Made by a program: the position numbers and the translations under genes. A stretch of DNA of 6,042 bases, taken from assembly GCA_014729955.1 (NCBI GenBank), contig WJJA01000296.1, positions 1 to 6,042 on the forward strand. Reading direction: 5' to 3'. The stretch's first letter is position 1; every line of letters starts with the position of its first letter. Source of the stretch: a bacterium (GTDB lineage: Bacteria > Electryoneota > Electryoneia > Electryoneales > Electryoneaceae). The notes beneath the pieces are model-generated. The model saw only the letters and a program-made list of their open reading frames with translations, was not told where the DNA came from and searched no databases. Positions 5,218 to 6,042 of the stretch are shown here, one piece after another.

Positions 5218-5898
5218 CTCGATTGATTCTCCCAAGGGAACCGGTCCCTCTCCTGCTTGCTGCCGATAAACCTGCAAAACCGGCCATAATCCCCGCTGTT
5301 TTTCAGATTGATGATCAGCAGGTCGTCCGGGTGATGTCGAAAGAAATCTGCCACATTTTTCTTGTGAGTCTCGTAAGAAGCCGTAAGCACGTCTTTATGG
5401 TATGGCTCATTTTCTGGTGTGTTGTGAAAATGAAGACATGTATGGTACGGATAACCTTTGTAGATAGTTGTAGCATTCTTCAAGTCGTCCGCGTTAGGCG
5501 GGATATTACCGTTTCCCCATCGTTTTCCATGAAATCGGGCAAGCGATTGGCACCACTCGTCCGCATCCTTACTTATCGTCAATATAAAATTACCTCCTGG
5601 AAATGCATGGTCCAGCGCGATATAGGTGAAGGGCAGACTGAATGGAATATGCCGGAAGAATTGCGCGGTCCTACCAGAACGGATGATTCTTCTGAAGTCA
5701 CTTCTGACCCAGTCATCAAAAAGCAGTTTCGCCTGTCGCTGATTTCCCACTGAAAACCCCGGATGTCGCATCTCTCTCTGCAAGGATGATGTGCCGGTTT
5801 TGTTCCGTCCGATACAGAATGTTTGGGTTTACCGGCGGCCTTGATTGTAGATAGAACCACCTTTCCGGATTGATAGACTCCCCCAACCCTGTTTTCAT
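5214..5898 (-). pseudogene. Sulfotransferase-family gene, frameshifted near its 5' end
   Basis: These enzymes transfer sulfate from PAPS to a hydroxyl, here probably on a glycan. The main frame encodes CIGRNKTGTSSL (5816-5781), the 5'-phosphosulfate loop. It continues through VGNQRQAKLLFDDWV, FPGGNFILTI...EW, and a C-terminal YETHKKNVADFF...FIG region. This frame has a TAA at 5831-5829 and no usable start before the loop; the first one, TTG 5783, would delete the loop. A different frame starting with ATG 5898 encodes 27 plausible residues (MKTGLGESINPERW onward, ending PPVNPNI) that end exactly where FCIGR begins. Loss of two bases or gain of one around 5817-5820 would split an originally single gene of about 228 residues. 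The Arg expected after FILT in this family appears as Ser, a second sign of decay. A sequencing error at the frameshift remains possible. The downstream glycosyltransferase overlaps it by ATGA. Confidence 0.65.
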
Positions 5899-6042
5899 GA
5901 CGAACGAGCACCTATGTATCGATTGGCATACTCCACACAGCGATTAAACGGCTTGTCCTGTGTTCAATATACGTTCTCCGGCCTTTGCAGGCGAGAGGTA
6001 TTCGGATCTTCCCAGCGACCACATATCTTTGTAGTCCTGACC
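5895..6042 (-). CDS. C-terminal end of an unrecognised upstream gene, possibly frameshifted
   Basis: A minus-strand frame enters from the right edge and encodes 32 residues (DYKDMWSLGRSEYLSPAKAG and onward) before TAA at 5946-5944. Another frame then encodes DKPFNRCVEYANRYIGARSS and ends in TGA at 5897-5895, sharing ATGA with the ATG at 5898. The ATGA overlap matches the junction style elsewhere in the window. This suggests the second frame is the original C-terminus and that the two were once continuous. Too little is visible to name the family. If there is no frameshift, the gene ends at 5944. Confidence 0.3.

Noticed and set aside
5218..5277. Longer N-terminus for the glycosyltransferase, starting at 5277.
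   Set aside because: It would overlap the upstream gene by 64 bases. ATG 5217 gives an ATGA junction and a reasonable ribosome binding site.
5223..5753. Plus-strand 176-codon ORF.
   Set aside because: Antisense shadow of the sulfotransferase frame.

Overview
The window reads as part of a bacterial surface-polysaccharide (O-antigen, capsule or exopolysaccharide) biosynthesis locus, most likely from a Gram-negative proteobacterium. That assignment rests on gene families only: a sulfotransferase-like gene, a family 2 glycosyltransferase, a WbqC-family protein, a DegT/DnrJ/EryC1/StrS sugar aminotransferase and an ATP-grasp-like protein. No marker gene fixes the taxon. Every gene I can support reads leftward (minus strand).

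Right part (about 4207-6042): the tail of an unrecognised gene enters from the right edge. It is followed by a sulfotransferase-like gene whose 5' end is frameshifted, and then by a glycosyltransferase that overlaps it by ATGA. Base composition is fairly low here (about 42% GC in the sampled line 4801-4860). A gap of about 280 bases (3927-4206) follows. It holds a weak promoter candidate, a small dyad and a doubtful 59-codon ORF.

Middle part (735-3926): a tight three-gene cassette of WbqC-family protein, aminotransferase and ATP-grasp-like protein, joined by a TGATG overlap and then by a start placed a few bases after a stop. The aminotransferase and ATP-grasp genes are clearly GC-richer (about 63% in line 1861-1920). 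The likely logic is that the PLP aminotransferase puts an amino group on a nucleotide-linked keto-deoxysugar. WbqC and the ATP-grasp protein could then build or attach an acyl or aminoacyl group on that nitrogen. The second step is inference.

Left part (1-734): about 630 bases with no convincing complete gene. At the far left a leftward gene starts at base 106 behind a textbook AAGGAG ribosome binding site and runs off the window. Its coding sequence contains a 27-base (9-residue) tandem repeat, unit DDWSCVEVA. Its upstream region has a perfect TTGACA hexamer, four 18-base tandem units, and a 15+15 base hairpin that competes with an alternative pairing just before the ribosome binding site. 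This repeat-bearing leader plus repeat peptide is the least explained structure in the window.
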